From positions 1 to 64,000 of the forward strand of contig CAKPRQ010000007.1 of NCBI GenBank assembly GCA_934182605.1: a stretch of 64,000 nt of DNA. The letters are read 5' to 3'. Under the pieces are notes generated by a model, which made no database searches, was not told the DNA's origin, and saw only the letters and a list, made by a program, of their open reading frames with translations. This DNA comes from an uncultured Clostridia bacterium (GTDB taxonomy: Bacteria; Bacillota; Clostridia; TANB77; CAG-508). This document shows positions 8,206 to 19,400 of the stretch, piece by piece. Position 1 is the first letter of the stretch. The number at the start of each line of letters is the position of its first letter. The position numbers and the translations under genes were made by a program.

Positions 8206-8694
8206 TTACATATTTCTATTTATTATCTTCAATTCAGGATAAACACAATACATATATGGTATACTACACTCTAATTCTTTAAAACAGTTACTATCTTGAA
8301 ATAATAAAATAAATTTATCTGCTTCAGATATTATTGGTGAATTAATTCTTAATAATTTTAGCAATCCTTTTTCATTTTCTTTATCTGTCACAATAATATT
8401 ATATAAGGTATTATCTTTAGTTAAAAATGTTATATAATTTGGAAAAAATCCTTTATGGAACTGTTTATATCTTCCATTATATTTACACAAAACATCTAGT
8501 GCATATATAATTTTCATATCTAGCTCTTGAGTATTATGTATAAAAATATCCCCTTTTTTACTTATTATATTTTTAGTTAATATATCCTTAAAATTATCAT
8601 TAGGTTTATTAAATAAAATTTGTAATTGTTTTAATGTTGCACACCCAAAATCTTGTAGAAAATTTATTACTTTTATTTTATCATTATCTAACAT
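8206..8694 (-). CDS. DUF5697-like accessory protein of integrative elements
   Basis: A 162-residue protein. An N-terminal winged-helix-like segment (INFLQDFGCATLKQLQILFN) is followed by a basic middle and a C-terminal alpha/beta part (LYNIIVTDKENEKGLLKLLR, then EADKFILLFQD). The layout matches proteins annotated as DUF5697 in clostridial conjugative elements, though this is from memory of the pattern. AGGAGG lies six bases before the ATG. It is the last gene of the element remnant at 8.2-12.2 kb and appears intact. Its 5' leader is crossed by a plus-strand promoter and small RNA (8725-8835). Confidence 0.5.
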   Translation of the reverse strand: MLDNDKIKVINFLQDFGCATLKQLQILFNKPNDNFKDILTKNIISKKGDIFIHNTQELDMKIIYALDVLCKYNGRYKQFHKGFFPNYITFLTKDNTLYNIIVTDKENEKGLLKLLRINSPIISEADKFILLFQDSNCFKELECSIPYMYCVYPELKIINRNM

Positions 8695-8724
8695 AAAAAT
8701 CCTCCTAAAATTTTCAAAAAAAAT

Positions 8725-8753
8725 TTGACAAAATCAAAAAAAAATGCTATTAT
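8725..8753 (+). promoter_or_regulatory. Promoter of a small plus-strand RNA
   Basis: TTGACA (8725-8730), exactly 17 bp, TATTAT (8748-8753). It points away from the DUF5697-like gene, and no open frame follows before the terminator at 8801-8834. Confidence 0.7.
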
Positions 8754-8759
8754 ATAAGT

Positions 8760-8835
8760 ACATTAAATGTGTTTGATATGAGTTGTCAAATATAAAAGCT
8801 AGTATGTGTACCTGTGAATGCACATACTTTTTTTA
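8760..8835 (+). ncRNA. Candidate small antisense RNA in the element remnant
   Basis: A transcript of about 76 nt would start near 8760 from the promoter at 8725-8753. It would form a small hairpin (TTTGA...TCAAA, 8772-8790) and end at AGTATGTG...CACATACT (8801-8828) plus seven T. It is antisense to the leader of the minus-strand DUF5697-like gene if that gene is read from upstream. Small antisense RNAs control copy number or gene expression in many plasmids and mobile elements, so such a role is plausible. Expression is inferred from sequence only. Confidence 0.5.
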
Positions 8836-8838
8836 TAC

Positions 8839-8870
8839 AAAAAATAGAGTAGGCTGTGAATCCTACTCTA
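8839..8870 (-). terminator. Terminator after the 42-aa gene
   Basis: Minus strand: TAGAGTAGG (8870-8862) pairs with CCTACTCTA (8853-8845), followed by six T. The loop sequence (CTGTGAAT on the plus strand) also occurs in the loop of the neighbouring small-RNA terminator. Confidence 0.7.
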
Positions 8871-8889
8871 CGACTATGTATTACTACAA

Positions 8890-9018
8890 TTAGTCTTTGT
8901 TTGATTGTCCATCTTTCGTTAGCATATTTTGTTGAAGCAATAATTGTAATTGAGTGTTTTTGTCTTTCTCTTGCATCAATAAATCTACTAAACGAAGAAT
9001 TGTGTCTTGAGTTGTCAT
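8890..9018 (-). CDS. Small 42-aa helical protein of the element remnant
   Basis: A 42-residue frame (MTTQDTILRLVDLLMQEKDK, then Gln/Leu-rich NTQLQLLLQQ). An excellent AAAGGAGG ribosome binding site precedes the ATG by seven bases and a terminator follows. It is predicted to be one amphipathic helix. The family is not recognised. It lies between the S1-domain pseudogene and the DUF5697-like gene in the same direction. Confidence 0.55.
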   Translation of the reverse strand: MTTQDTILRLVDLLMQEKDKNTQLQLLLQQNMLTKDGQSNKD

Positions 9019-9102
9019 ATAAAAGCCTCCTTTCCGTTTTAAGTAAAAACTACCTTTTGACAAGAAAGGGTACTAATATATTACAATATTTTTATTATAA
9101 AA

Positions 9103-9910
9103 TCAAGGCTTAACTCGAATTATTCTCACTAAATACCCATAAATAAATTTTTTGTTTTCTTTGATTTCTGTTACTTTTATTAACACTTTGTCCATAAAAT
9201 GTGGATAACTATTAAATCTTGCAGGAACTCTACACATACAAGTTACATTTGTATTATCTAGCTGTACCAATATTCCACTTTTTTGCTTTGGAAATGCTAT
9301 TACATTTCCTGTATATTCTCCATTTACAGATATATATTTTCTTAGATTTTTAAATGGATTTTCTTCAAAATCTTTAGCCGATAATTCATATATATTATTT
9401 ATAGTATCTATATTCTTAATTCTTACCTGTAAATAATCTCCGAACATTATAAATATCTTTACAATTTACAATATATGTATGTCTTAAGTTATCAGCTTTT
9501 ATAACTACTTCTTTACCATACATATCAACAATTATATGTTTTACACCAATTCCAATAATTCTGACTCTTATAACATCATTTGTTTTTAACTTTGGTATTT
9601 CTAAGTCTGCTCTTAATTTCATAGCTTCTAGTCTACTGCCTATTGCAATATTAGCAATTTCATTAAATTCTAAAATAATAAAATCAATTTCTGCTCCAAG
9701 CATTCCACGAATTAACGATTTACTTTGCCTTTTATTAACTAAATGTGTAATAGGAATTAAAACTTTAATATCGCCATACCAAATAATAGCACAGGTTATA
9801 TATTTATCTTGTAATTTATAGTATTCATCTTCAATTCCTGATATATTACCTGTTAGTATTCTTTTTTCTTCTTTACTTCTTAATATTTCTTTCAAAAATA
9901 AATTTTCCAT
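9103..9910 (-). pseudogene. S1-type RNA-binding protein of a conjugative element, frameshifted
   Basis: Two overlapping frames (9416-9910 and 9103-9447) make one protein of about 268 residues. The first part begins MENLFLKEILRSKEEKRIL and contains RGMLGAEIDFIILEFNEIAN. The second continues GDYLQVRIKNIDTINNIYEL with S1-like repeats (GILVQLDN, DKVLIKVTEI). The break is at AATGTTCGGAGATTAT; removing one base joins ...IYNV to GDYLQV in one frame. Proteins with this start and S1 repeats are common in clostridial integrative conjugative elements. GGAGG precedes the ATG. A sequencing error is possible, but two neighbouring genes are broken as well. Confidence 0.65.
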
Positions 9911-9973
9911 AAATTAGCCTCCAAAACAAAAAGTGCCTACTTTAAAAGTAAACACTATAAAATATATTTTATT

Positions 9974-10172
9974 CTATTTTTCTTTTTTATTCTTTTTAAG
10001 ATAAAAAATTGCCATACTTAATGATATTCCTAATGCCAATCCTGTAGATAATCCGACTAATTATAGGTAATATATTTCCCGTAATAAAATAACATACTAT
10101 TCCTGCTATTACTCCTGAAGATGTTCCAGAAGCAATTCCTACAATAATATAATTTTCAATATTTTCTTTCAT
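9974..10172 (-). pseudogene. Small Gly-rich membrane protein, frameshifted
   Basis: It starts MKENIENYIIVGIASGTSSG and continues with a Gly-zipper-like helix. After NILPI the frame changes. In the next frame VGLSTGLALGISLSMAIFYL and a basic end KKNKKEK follow to a TAG at 9974, giving about 66 residues with two helices. The start is supported by AAGGAGTTGTTT before the ATG at 10172. A single-base indel explains the break. Small Gly-rich proteins of this kind often sit next to coupling-protein genes in mobile elements; the function is unknown. Confidence 0.5.
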
Positions 10173-10255
10173 AAACAACTCCTTATATATAATTATATTT
10201 TATTAATCTTTTTTTACACTATAAATAATTCTTTCAAAAATATTATATCATACAT

Positions 10256-11997
10256 TTAAAAATTTTCAAAGTTTACTTCTTGTTTTTCTTTACTTTTTTC
10301 TTCTTTCTTTATTTTATTTTTAAAAATAATCCTTGATTTTTTTGAGTCATTTTTATTCCAAATAGGATTATATTCATTAATAGAAACATCTTGCAACTTT
10401 TTAGCAAGTTCATGTTCTGTATATATCATTTTTTCTAATAATACAGGTTTATTTCCTCGTATATTAACTAACAACTGATTATGTGGTAACCTTAAAATTT
10501 CATCTGCATTTAATAAGTTTCGTTTTAATGTGGATATATTTTTCTGACCATATTCCAAATTTCCTTCAATTCCACCTTCTTTTCTAATAGATTGTGTTTC
10601 AACTGTTGTCACACCTAATAAATCAGAAAAATATTGTGCTGTTAAAATATCTGCTGCCCCTAAACATAATCTTATATCACAATTTCCTATAATTTCTTGC
10701 CATGAATCCATAGGATAACGATTTTTAATTTGTCCAATATTTTGAACAATTGGTATTAAAGCAATTCCACGACTTCTCACTGTACTAATCTTTTTATTAA
10801 AATCAGGTATTTCACCAATGTTGGCAAACTCATCTAAGAAAAAGAAGACCTCATTTTCACATTTACCATCAATTCTTGAATCTGCATATTTTACCAATTT
10901 TATAAATAGAAATGTAAAAAAAAGAGAGACTAAAAAATCTCTACTAGAATCCACATCACTAGTTATAATATAATAAATACAAGGTTCTTTTCCGAGGTAA
11001 TGTTAAGTCAATATCTGTTACATTTGTAAGTTCCTGTAATTCTCTATTTTGAAATGATTGTAATCTTGTACCAAGCCCGAGTAAGTACAGAAGCTTTTAT
11101 AGTATCAGAGCCACTTGCAAAAATATTATAACTCATTCTTGCTGGGCTTTCTAATGGAAGTACTTTAAACATGTTATCAAGTTTAATTATATCTCCATTA
11201 GATATTATTTTATATATATCTGTTAAAGTATTTTGTTCTAATTTGTTTTCTAAAAAATAAAATTCAAAGGCTTTTAATAAATTTTCTTCTGCACGTGGCC
11301 AGAAATCATCTTTTCCTGTATGCTTTTGTGTACCTGTTATTATAACGTTTGAACTTGTTTGTATATCTGTTATATCTTCATTTTCTCCCAAAGGATTCCA
11401 CCTATCAGAATGTATCATATCTTTTAAATTAAAAACTTTTACAATATAATTTTCTTTTCTAAATAAAGTATTTGTTTTTCTATATATTCCACCCTTTGCA
11501 TCTGTTACTATAATTGATTTTCTATATTTTAACAATTCAAGTAGGTTCGTAATTAAAAAACCTATAGTTTTCATACTTCCACTACTACCAAATACGCATA
11601 TATTTTTATTAAAATGACTATCAAATGGTAATTTTATAATATCACCATCTTTCTTCCCTAGTATTAAGCCAGGTGTATCATTTTTTCCAAGTATAGAATT
11701 CATTTCACTTTCATTTAACCAATTAGAAGTTCCAAAAGTTCCATCTTCTGATTTTAAATTTATGCCCTTAATTTCCTCATCTTTGTAAAATATAACTAAT
11801 TTTATTACTATGATAATTAAAATTGAAATAAAGGCAATTACAGAACAAATAAAGGTATAATAAAAATCTGTTAAAGTAATACTTATGTTAAAACAATTAT
11901 TTAGTACTTTTATATAATTGTTAATATTCATATCTATCAAAACATTTCCAATTATTAAAAGTATTATAGATAAATAAAAGATTATTTTTTTAATCAT
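10256..11997 (-). pseudogene. VirD4/TraG-type coupling protein, multiply frameshifted
   Basis: N-terminal membrane helices (two, within about residues 1-72) precede a P-loop region (GSSGSMKT, in place of the usual GxxGxGKT). The protein then runs through DDFWPRAEENLLKAFEFYF to SVLTR. The frame then shifts to LGTRLQSFQNRELQELTNVT, shifts again at GKEPCIYYIITSDVDSSRDF, and continues with Walker B FFFLDEFANIG to 10256. At least two frameshifts break the gene. VirD4-type ATPases link the relaxosome to the type IV channel. No relaxase, VirB4 or integrase is present nearby, so conjugation is not possible from this remnant. Confidence 0.8.
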
Positions 11998-12041
11998 AAA
12001 TTATAATCTCCTTTTTTATAAAGTCATTTAAATTTATAGTA

Positions 12042-12200
12042 TTATAATTTGCAATAAGTATATCCTAACTCTTGTAAGTGACTAAGCCATCTACTAACAG
12101 ACCCTACACTAACACCATATAAATTTGCAAAATATCTATAAAGAGGCTTAAACAGCCACCCAAAATAAAACTTATAACATATCCTATCATTTTCTATCTC
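12042..12200 (-). pseudogene. Helix-turn-helix replication-protein remnant
   Basis: A 52-codon frame without a proper start includes LYRYFANLYGVSVGSVSRWL and SHLQELGY, a winged-helix pattern seen in replisome-organiser/DnaD-like proteins of mobile elements. An overlapping frame, 12104-12190, has a good AGGAGAT site and encodes 28 residues (MIGYVISFILGGCLSLFIDI), similar to the start of short DUF3789-type element proteins. A deletion joining two genes would explain both. Confidence 0.35.
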
Positions 12201-12255
12201 CTATTTTAATATTTTTAATTAAAAAAGTGAATACTTATTTTTATATATTTTCCTG

Positions 12256-12711
12256 TCAATAAACTACCGCAGTATCATTACCTGATTTTAACATTAATCC
12301 ATATAATAAATCATTTATGGTTATTTTATCATTAGTCCTTAGACCTAAAATTGAACCTCCTGTTGAAGCAGCTTTTTTCGAAACTGTAACTGTTTTTGAT
12401 AAATCAGGAGTATTCTCTAAAACAACTATTGCTGTCATAATTTTTGTGGTACTTGCCATTTTTCTTACATCATTACTATTTTTTTCGTACAAAACTAAAC
12501 CTGTCTTTCTATCAATAACAACAGCAGCTCTTGAAGATATAGACGGTTCCTTTATTGGCTCTGCACTTACCTCTAAATCATTTTCATCATAAATTAATTC
12601 ATTATAATTAATTTCTTCATTATCAATTTCTGCATAAATGTTATTACAAAATGAAAAAATAATCAATATAAATATTATAAAAATTATATTTATCCTTTTT
12701 ACAATTTTCAA
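12256..12711 (-). pseudogene. D-alanyl-D-alanine carboxypeptidase (peptidase S11), 3'-truncated
   Basis: A 151-residue N-terminal fragment of a penicillin-binding carboxypeptidase that trims peptidoglycan stem peptides. It has a signal peptide (to about YAE), the acylation motif STTK (SxxK, about residue 87 from the TTG start) and the SGN motif close to the end (KSGNDTAV). The KTG motif and the rest, normally more than 200 residues, are missing. The frame stops just after SGNDTAVVY where the element remnant begins. A TTG at 12711 after AAGGTG is the preferred start; GTG at 12720 overlaps that site. The fragment keeps only part of the active site and is presumed inactive. Confidence 0.75.
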
Positions 12712-12867
12712 ATATATCACCTTATTAATTTTATTCTTTTTATTATTTATTATTCAAAATTTCTTATCATTTTATAATTCCTATTTTCATCATTACAAAT
12801 TTTCTATTGTAACCATATTAAAAATTTTTCATATAATGTAGTATCATTTAGATATGGAGGTAATTTT

Positions 12868-13341
12868 ATGGATTGTGATGATAAAAAAAATTATTGCCCA
12901 AAACTTGATGTTGATGGTGTAATTTCAGAAGGTAAACAATATGATCTTGATATTACTTTACCAGCAGATAACAGAGATGTTATTTATGGTGTAGTAAAAA
13001 ACTGTTTTAAAGAACCAGTTTCTGATGCAGTTGTTAAATTAGTTGAAATATGCTATGAACAAGGCAAGAAGGAAAGAAGACCTGTTGGTCATACTTTTAC
13101 AGATAAAGACGGTGAATTTGTTTTTGGTCCTTTGTGCCCTGGAAAAGAATATGCTATACAAATATGGGTTAATAATACTAAAAAGTATAAATTATGTGCA
13201 AAATGCCATCATGAAGGAAAATGCTTAAAAGGCGATAAACATGATAAATGTGATTGCTTTTTAGATAAAATAGACTGTATAGATAATGATAAAGAAGATT
13301 ACTGCGATGATAAAGATAAATGTGAAGAGTGTGAAGACTAA
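12868..13341 (+). CDS. Carboxypeptidase-regulatory-like (CnaB-fold) protein with Cys-rich tail
   Basis: A 157-residue protein without a signal peptide. Residues about 38-105 form a carboxypeptidase-regulatory-like beta sandwich (VIYGVVKNCFKEPVSDAVVK, TFTDKDGEFVFGPLCPGKEY). The tail (about 110-157) is rich in Cys, Asp and Lys with repeated CxxC or CDC spacings (CAKCHHEGKC, CDCFLD, CEECED). The lack of an export signal together with the Cys-rich tail recalls spore-coat or exosporium proteins, but this is inference; a metal-binding tail is another possibility. TGGAGG precedes the ATG, and it is a single-gene unit. Confidence 0.65.
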   Translation: MDCDDKKNYCPKLDVDGVISEGKQYDLDITLPADNRDVIYGVVKNCFKEPVSDAVVKLVEICYEQGKKERRPVGHTFTDKDGEFVFGPLCPGKEYAIQIWVNNTKKYKLCAKCHHEGKCLKGDKHDKCDCFLDKIDCIDNDKEDYCDDKDKCEECED

Positions 13342-13388
13342 AAATAAATAAGTTTTAGTATTAAACTTATTTTCTATGAAAATTTCAT

Positions 13389-13425
13389 AAAAAAGAATGT
13401 TACTTATACAATAACATTCTTTTTT
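13389..13425. terminator. Bidirectional terminator
   Basis: AAAAAAGAATGTTA (13389-13402) pairs with TAACATTCTTTTTT (13412-13425). It lies between the convergent Cys-rich gene and the giant surface-protein gene and is usable from both sides. Confidence 0.8.
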
Positions 13426-13458
13426 ATATTGGGAAATATGTTTTATAAAATTATTTCT

Positions 13459-16400
13459 TTATACAACTTTTTTCTTAATAAAGATTATTCCAACGCCTAA
13501 TATAACTAATACTGATATTATAACTGCAATCATTATTTTTTTATCTCCAAATGGTGGTAAAATAATTACTCTTTCTGCATTATCTATATCATTTTCAGAC
13601 GTTAAATTATTTAACGTACCTTCACCTGTAAAGTTACCTTCAGCGCCATTATAATCTCTTCTTCCTGTAGTACTTGAAGTTTCTATTATTTCTATGTAAT
13701 TTCTATAACTTAAAGCATCTTCTGCTTGCATATCTTCTGCTGATAAAGTTTTACTTAGTACTAAATATGTACCTAAAGTTGAATATTTTCCACTATGCTC
13801 ACTATCCCTAACTTCAACAGATTTATTCGGATATAATTCTATATCTTTTAAACTTGTTGTTTGTACTACAGAGTATTTTCCTATTCTATCTTTGTTTCTA
13901 TCTAGAATTGCTAAATAATCAGGTGCATCCTCATCATTACTTTCTGTATCAACTTTTGTCCAAATTACATTTCCATTTGCTATCTGATCTCTGCCATCAT
14001 TAGGAATACCTAAATCTCCACCTTCAAAAATATTTCCGTCTTCACCATCATACACTAAATATCCATTTTCTCTTACCAATTCACCATTATCATTAGTAGC
14101 TACATTTTTATTAATAATTTCCCATTTATTATTATCCTCTGCTCTAAATACTAAATTATCAAAATAACTATATATTTTTGAAATTTTTATTGGTATGGTT
14201 TCATATAAAGGTCCATTAAGACTTTGTATTTCATCAATTGATATATTTTCTCCTGTTAAAGCATTATACCAATTTCTTTGTTCCTCTGGAGTGGCATACC
14301 TTACATAATTAATTAATTTATCTACTTCACCTATATTACTTATATGTATTCTATACGTTACTTCAATAGTTGCACCCTGCATAATTTCTTTATCCATATA
14401 AATTGAAAACAATCCATCTTTTTCCTTCTTTATTTGTTCTATAATTTGTACATTTTCAGCTGGACGTTCTTGGTTATATCTCCAATTTACTATTGGTCTT
14501 CCAGTAGATAATCTTACTACTATACTATCTACTTCGTTAGTTATTTCAACATCTCTTTCTGGAATTTCTTGTAAGCCGAAATTTATTGTCTTATTTTCAT
14601 CATATATTCCTTCAAATGATACAACGTATGAATCTGCTGTCATTTGAGTGCTGTTAGCTAATGTTTTAATAGCATCAGACCATTCCTCTCCGTTTTTTTC
14701 TAAAGTATTAATATATTCTATATTCAAAGCATCTGCTTTTTCCGCATCCATAGTTTGTGAATATTGCATAACTTGCAATCTACCATTTACACTTCTTTGT
14801 ACATCGTTCATGGTATAATATGTTTCATCTTGTATATAATCCTCTGCATGTGAAGTATTAGGTAGTAAATAGTAACTATTAATTATCTTGTTTGCAATAT
14901 CATCATATAAATTGTTAATAATATATTCCTTACTTCCATCATTATCATTTAATGTATATACTTGTATTTTATTAACATTATTGTTATTGATACTTATAGG
15001 TTTTACTCTGTACATATCTAAACTTTGAGTTCCATTCCCTATACCTATAACAGTAACCCCATCATTTAAAAGTTGTGCAATTTGTGCTTTAGTATCTTCT
15101 AATTTTGATTCAGAACCATCATTATAAATAACCATAATTTTATTTTGTGCTGAGCCTTCTTTTAATTTAAGTCCTGCCGTATATATAGCTTCAACTGCTG
15201 AAAAAGCGGTATTTCCTGTACTTCCAGATAAAATTTCATCAAAATTTGAACATTCTTTATAATTTTCTGCACCGTATGATATTATCTGCATTTTTAAAGT
15301 TCCATTATTGTTAATAGATATATCATTATAAAGATTCTTTAATATATTTATAATTTCTTTACTGCTATTTGAGTCTTTTATCATTTCGTAAGAATCTATT
15401 ACAAATATAACATCTGTTGTAGGCATACTTGCACTATTAATTCCAGAAAAGTCTAATTTATTGTTTTCATCATATATCATTCTACCTGTATATTCTGTAG
15501 ACTTATAATCATGACCTGTATGCATCTTTTTATCTTTTGAACCTACTATATTTGAATTTATACTCTCTGCCCTCAATTCTGGTTCTGTCCCATATATAAA
15601 CCTAACTTTATACTTACCACCAGTAACTAAGTTTTCAAACCTATATTGACCATTTTCTAATGTTCTTACAGAATTGCTATTATTACTATTTGGACCTGTC
15701 CAAGATATTAAAGCATTTCTATTATCTGTCCCTAAAATACTTTGTATCGTATCATCTGTATATTGGTATAACCACTTATAACTATCCGGAAATGCCTCTC
15801 TATATGCATCCGAGAATGTTACTTCTTCATATTCACCAGTATCCTGATTATATTCTAATTTTACTAATTCAACTATTACATTATTAATATAATTATTTAT
15901 ACGTTCACTTTCAGAAAGGAGTCCATCTCCAAGTTTAGAAGCTTCATCTACTAAATCTTCCCATACGTACCCCTCTATTATATTTCCTCTTAAGTCACCA
16001 TTTGTAATTAATTTAAAATATGGTGCCATATCTACATCATCTTCATATGTAACATAGTTTTCTAGTTCTATATTACCAGGTGCAGAATCTTTATCTACTC
16101 TTCCACCATTAGTACCATCTATATTTAAAGCTTTATATGCATTTATTTCTACTATATTACGTTTTCCTACACCAGTGTTGTCATTTATCATATATTTTCC
16201 TGGTCCTATTGTACTGTCTTCTTTCACTTCTACTTTATATATTACATATATATCTATAGTTTCTCCTGGTTTTAATAATTCATTACTTAAAGAATTAGTA
16301 TACATTGTCCTTAGACCATTGTTTGAATAATCTTTATTATTGCTACTTCCGAATATAGAATTACTATTCCAATTTACTTGCCCCAAATTTGTTTCATTAT

Positions 16401-19400
16401 TAGTTCCTGCATTCTTTACTGCCCAAGATGTCATAGGTGCTACTTGCGGAATGAGTATATTTCCATATCCCACTCCACCATTTTCTTTTCTCTCATATAC
16501 ATAATTTATATTTTTATCATAATATCTCCAACTTTCATTACTGTCCACAGGATAATATAGCGAATTTTCATAATAATTTACTAATTCTGTAATATAACCA
16601 GAAGTAACTTCTGCTTGATTTCTTATTGTCATTTTATATTGTACATATGTTTGAAACATATCATTTTCTATAGTCTCTACGGTATCTCCTGGCTCATAAT
16701 TATGTATAGTTTCTATATAATTAATATATGCTATTTCGTATTGATAATTATTAGATATATCATAATAATTTCCTTCTCTTGAAGTAATATCAAAACTATT
16801 TTTGTCTAAACTTTTTGTGCCATAGTCCCAAGGGTTTTCATCAACAATATCTGTTTCATAGGTTAATGCTACTTCCACCACATCATTCTTTACAGCAAAA
16901 TCTATTGGTGTTCTTTCAACTAATCCTAAATTAATATGATGTAAATAAGTATCTACCATTGTATAACTAATAGTTTCTTCTGTATAAAAATTATCCTTAT
17001 CTACTATCTCAGCATTTTCCTCACCCTGTTTTGTATTTACAACATATGTTTCATTTTTAGCTAAATTAATTCTACCTAAAGCAAATATATTTGGTATACC
17101 TAACTCAACTAAATGATTTTGGTTTTGATCCACTTCAGATATATATTTTCCTGTAATCATATAACTATCTTGTAGCGGATATAATAATTGTGTTGTTTTA
17201 GTTCTAGTTGCAAAATTATATCTATCTATATCTGCTGTACCGCCAATATAAGTAGTATTACTTCCATCAAAATTTTGTGTCGTATATGAAATATCTTTAA
17301 TTACACCTGTATCTGATATTGCTTGACCTGTTGTTCTGGTATTTCCATTTTTTATTTCTGTAAATGAATTATTATATTCTGTTCTTTCTGTTACATCTTC
17401 TTTAGCATGTGAATAATCTAAATAATTTAAAAATTCATTTGAATTCCTATATGTTTCATTATCCAAATCACCATTTAAATACGTAGTAGCTTTATACTTC
17501 ATACCATCATATTCAAATTCTATATAATATTTAGGTCCGAGTTTTACATATGTGAAAAGATAATTACCATTTTTATCTGTTACAGTACTTGCTATTCTAT
17601 TATCGTTTTCATCATATAAATGAACATATATATTTTCTATTCCTCTTTCTGAATATTCATCTTTATCATTTTTATCTCTTATTCCAAAAACTTTATTTGA
17701 ATCCTGTACAGCTTCAACCTCTGTTCCATCATACCATACAGTTCCACCTAATTCCATTGTAATTGGAATACAATAATTATTATATTTTTCATGATAATAG
17801 CCTACAGATAAAGTAATAATTTTTTCTTCATTTACTAATCTAGCTGATTTTACTTGATATAAATCTGCTACATCAATTCCTTCTGCCCTTCCATTATTTA
17901 TTTCATCCCACGAAGGTGTCATTTGTAAATAATTCTCTCCACCAGATGTCGCACCTACCCAAGATATATCATATGTTTTGCCTTCATATAAATATACTTC
18001 TGCTTCCGCATTCATACTTTTGGTTTTAAACTCTATTTTAGTAATAGCCTGAATAGATGAATCTTTAAATCTAATATAAAAATTTTCATTTGGATATGGA
18101 TATATATTTTTAGTTTTATCTCCGCTGTTTATAGCATTTGTTTCTGCAATTCTAGTTGCAACCTTTGTTTTTAGGTCATATTCTACATCTGGATATATAA
18201 ATTCCCAATCACTTAATTTTACTTCTTCCCCATCTGCATTAAGACCATATACTTCTGCATCCATAATACTGTTGAAAATAATTATACCCTCTTCATTTTG
18301 GTTTTCGTTTTGTCCACCTTCTAAAGGATTAAATACTGTTCTTACATAATCTACTGAAAATGGTCCCACTAAATATTCTTCTTTTCCTTCATCATATCCG
18401 ACTAATCCAGCCATACCACTTTCATAATAATTTTTATTATTTTTAGTATCGTATATTTTTAACATATTATCATATATCTCTGTTTCGACACCATCTACGA
18501 CTTTATCTTTTTTAAATTCTTCTACCTTTTTATTGTGTTCCTGCAAAGCTGTTGCTTCTGACTCAACATTACTACCAACTACATTTGCTTCTGGATTAAG
18601 ACCTTTATAAGTATTAGGAATTTCTCCTGTTGAATTGATTTCTAATCCTTTATCATTAATAACCCAAAGTGCTTGTTGATTCTTATCAGTATCAAAACTC
18701 GTAGACTGATTTCTATTTGATGCCATTATATAGGCTTCTCCAGGAGTTATTCCACCATTTTCCACAGTTAATAAATTAGGATTTCTTTTATATAAATTTA
18801 ATGTTCTTGTAGTGGCATAAATCTTCCCTATATCAAATAAACTTTGTCTATTATTACCTATGGTTTCCTGTTGAATTATAGTTTGATATGTACCAAAATT
18901 TAGTATATCCCATAATTCACTTAACCTAGTATTTTCGTTTTTAGTTATTGTTGAGTCATTTTTAGCTATTTCTAGTACATCATCTGGTATATCTTTAGTT
19001 GAATCATATTTAGGTGAATTCTTATATCTTTCTATATAGTTTTTACTTATTACGTTTTTCATTTCTGCTATAAATAAATCTTTCATTTCAGATTCGCCGT
19101 AATTATCTTTATTTACCACTTCTGCTTTATGTTGAATTATATCTTCATAAGATAATAATATTTCTTCTCTTAAATTTTGTACAAATTCTATATAATATTC
19201 TTTTCCAGAAGCGTCTGTATAAGTAGTTTTTTCACCATTGACTTGAGAATATCTATTAGGTCTTGAGTTATTTGCACCAGCTGCTATAGAAAGTGGTTTA
19301 AATAAATTACTCGTTATAAGCTGTATTGGATGTATCATTAAACATACTAATATAATAAGAAAAATAAATAACAATAATCGTTTTAGATTTAATATCTTAT

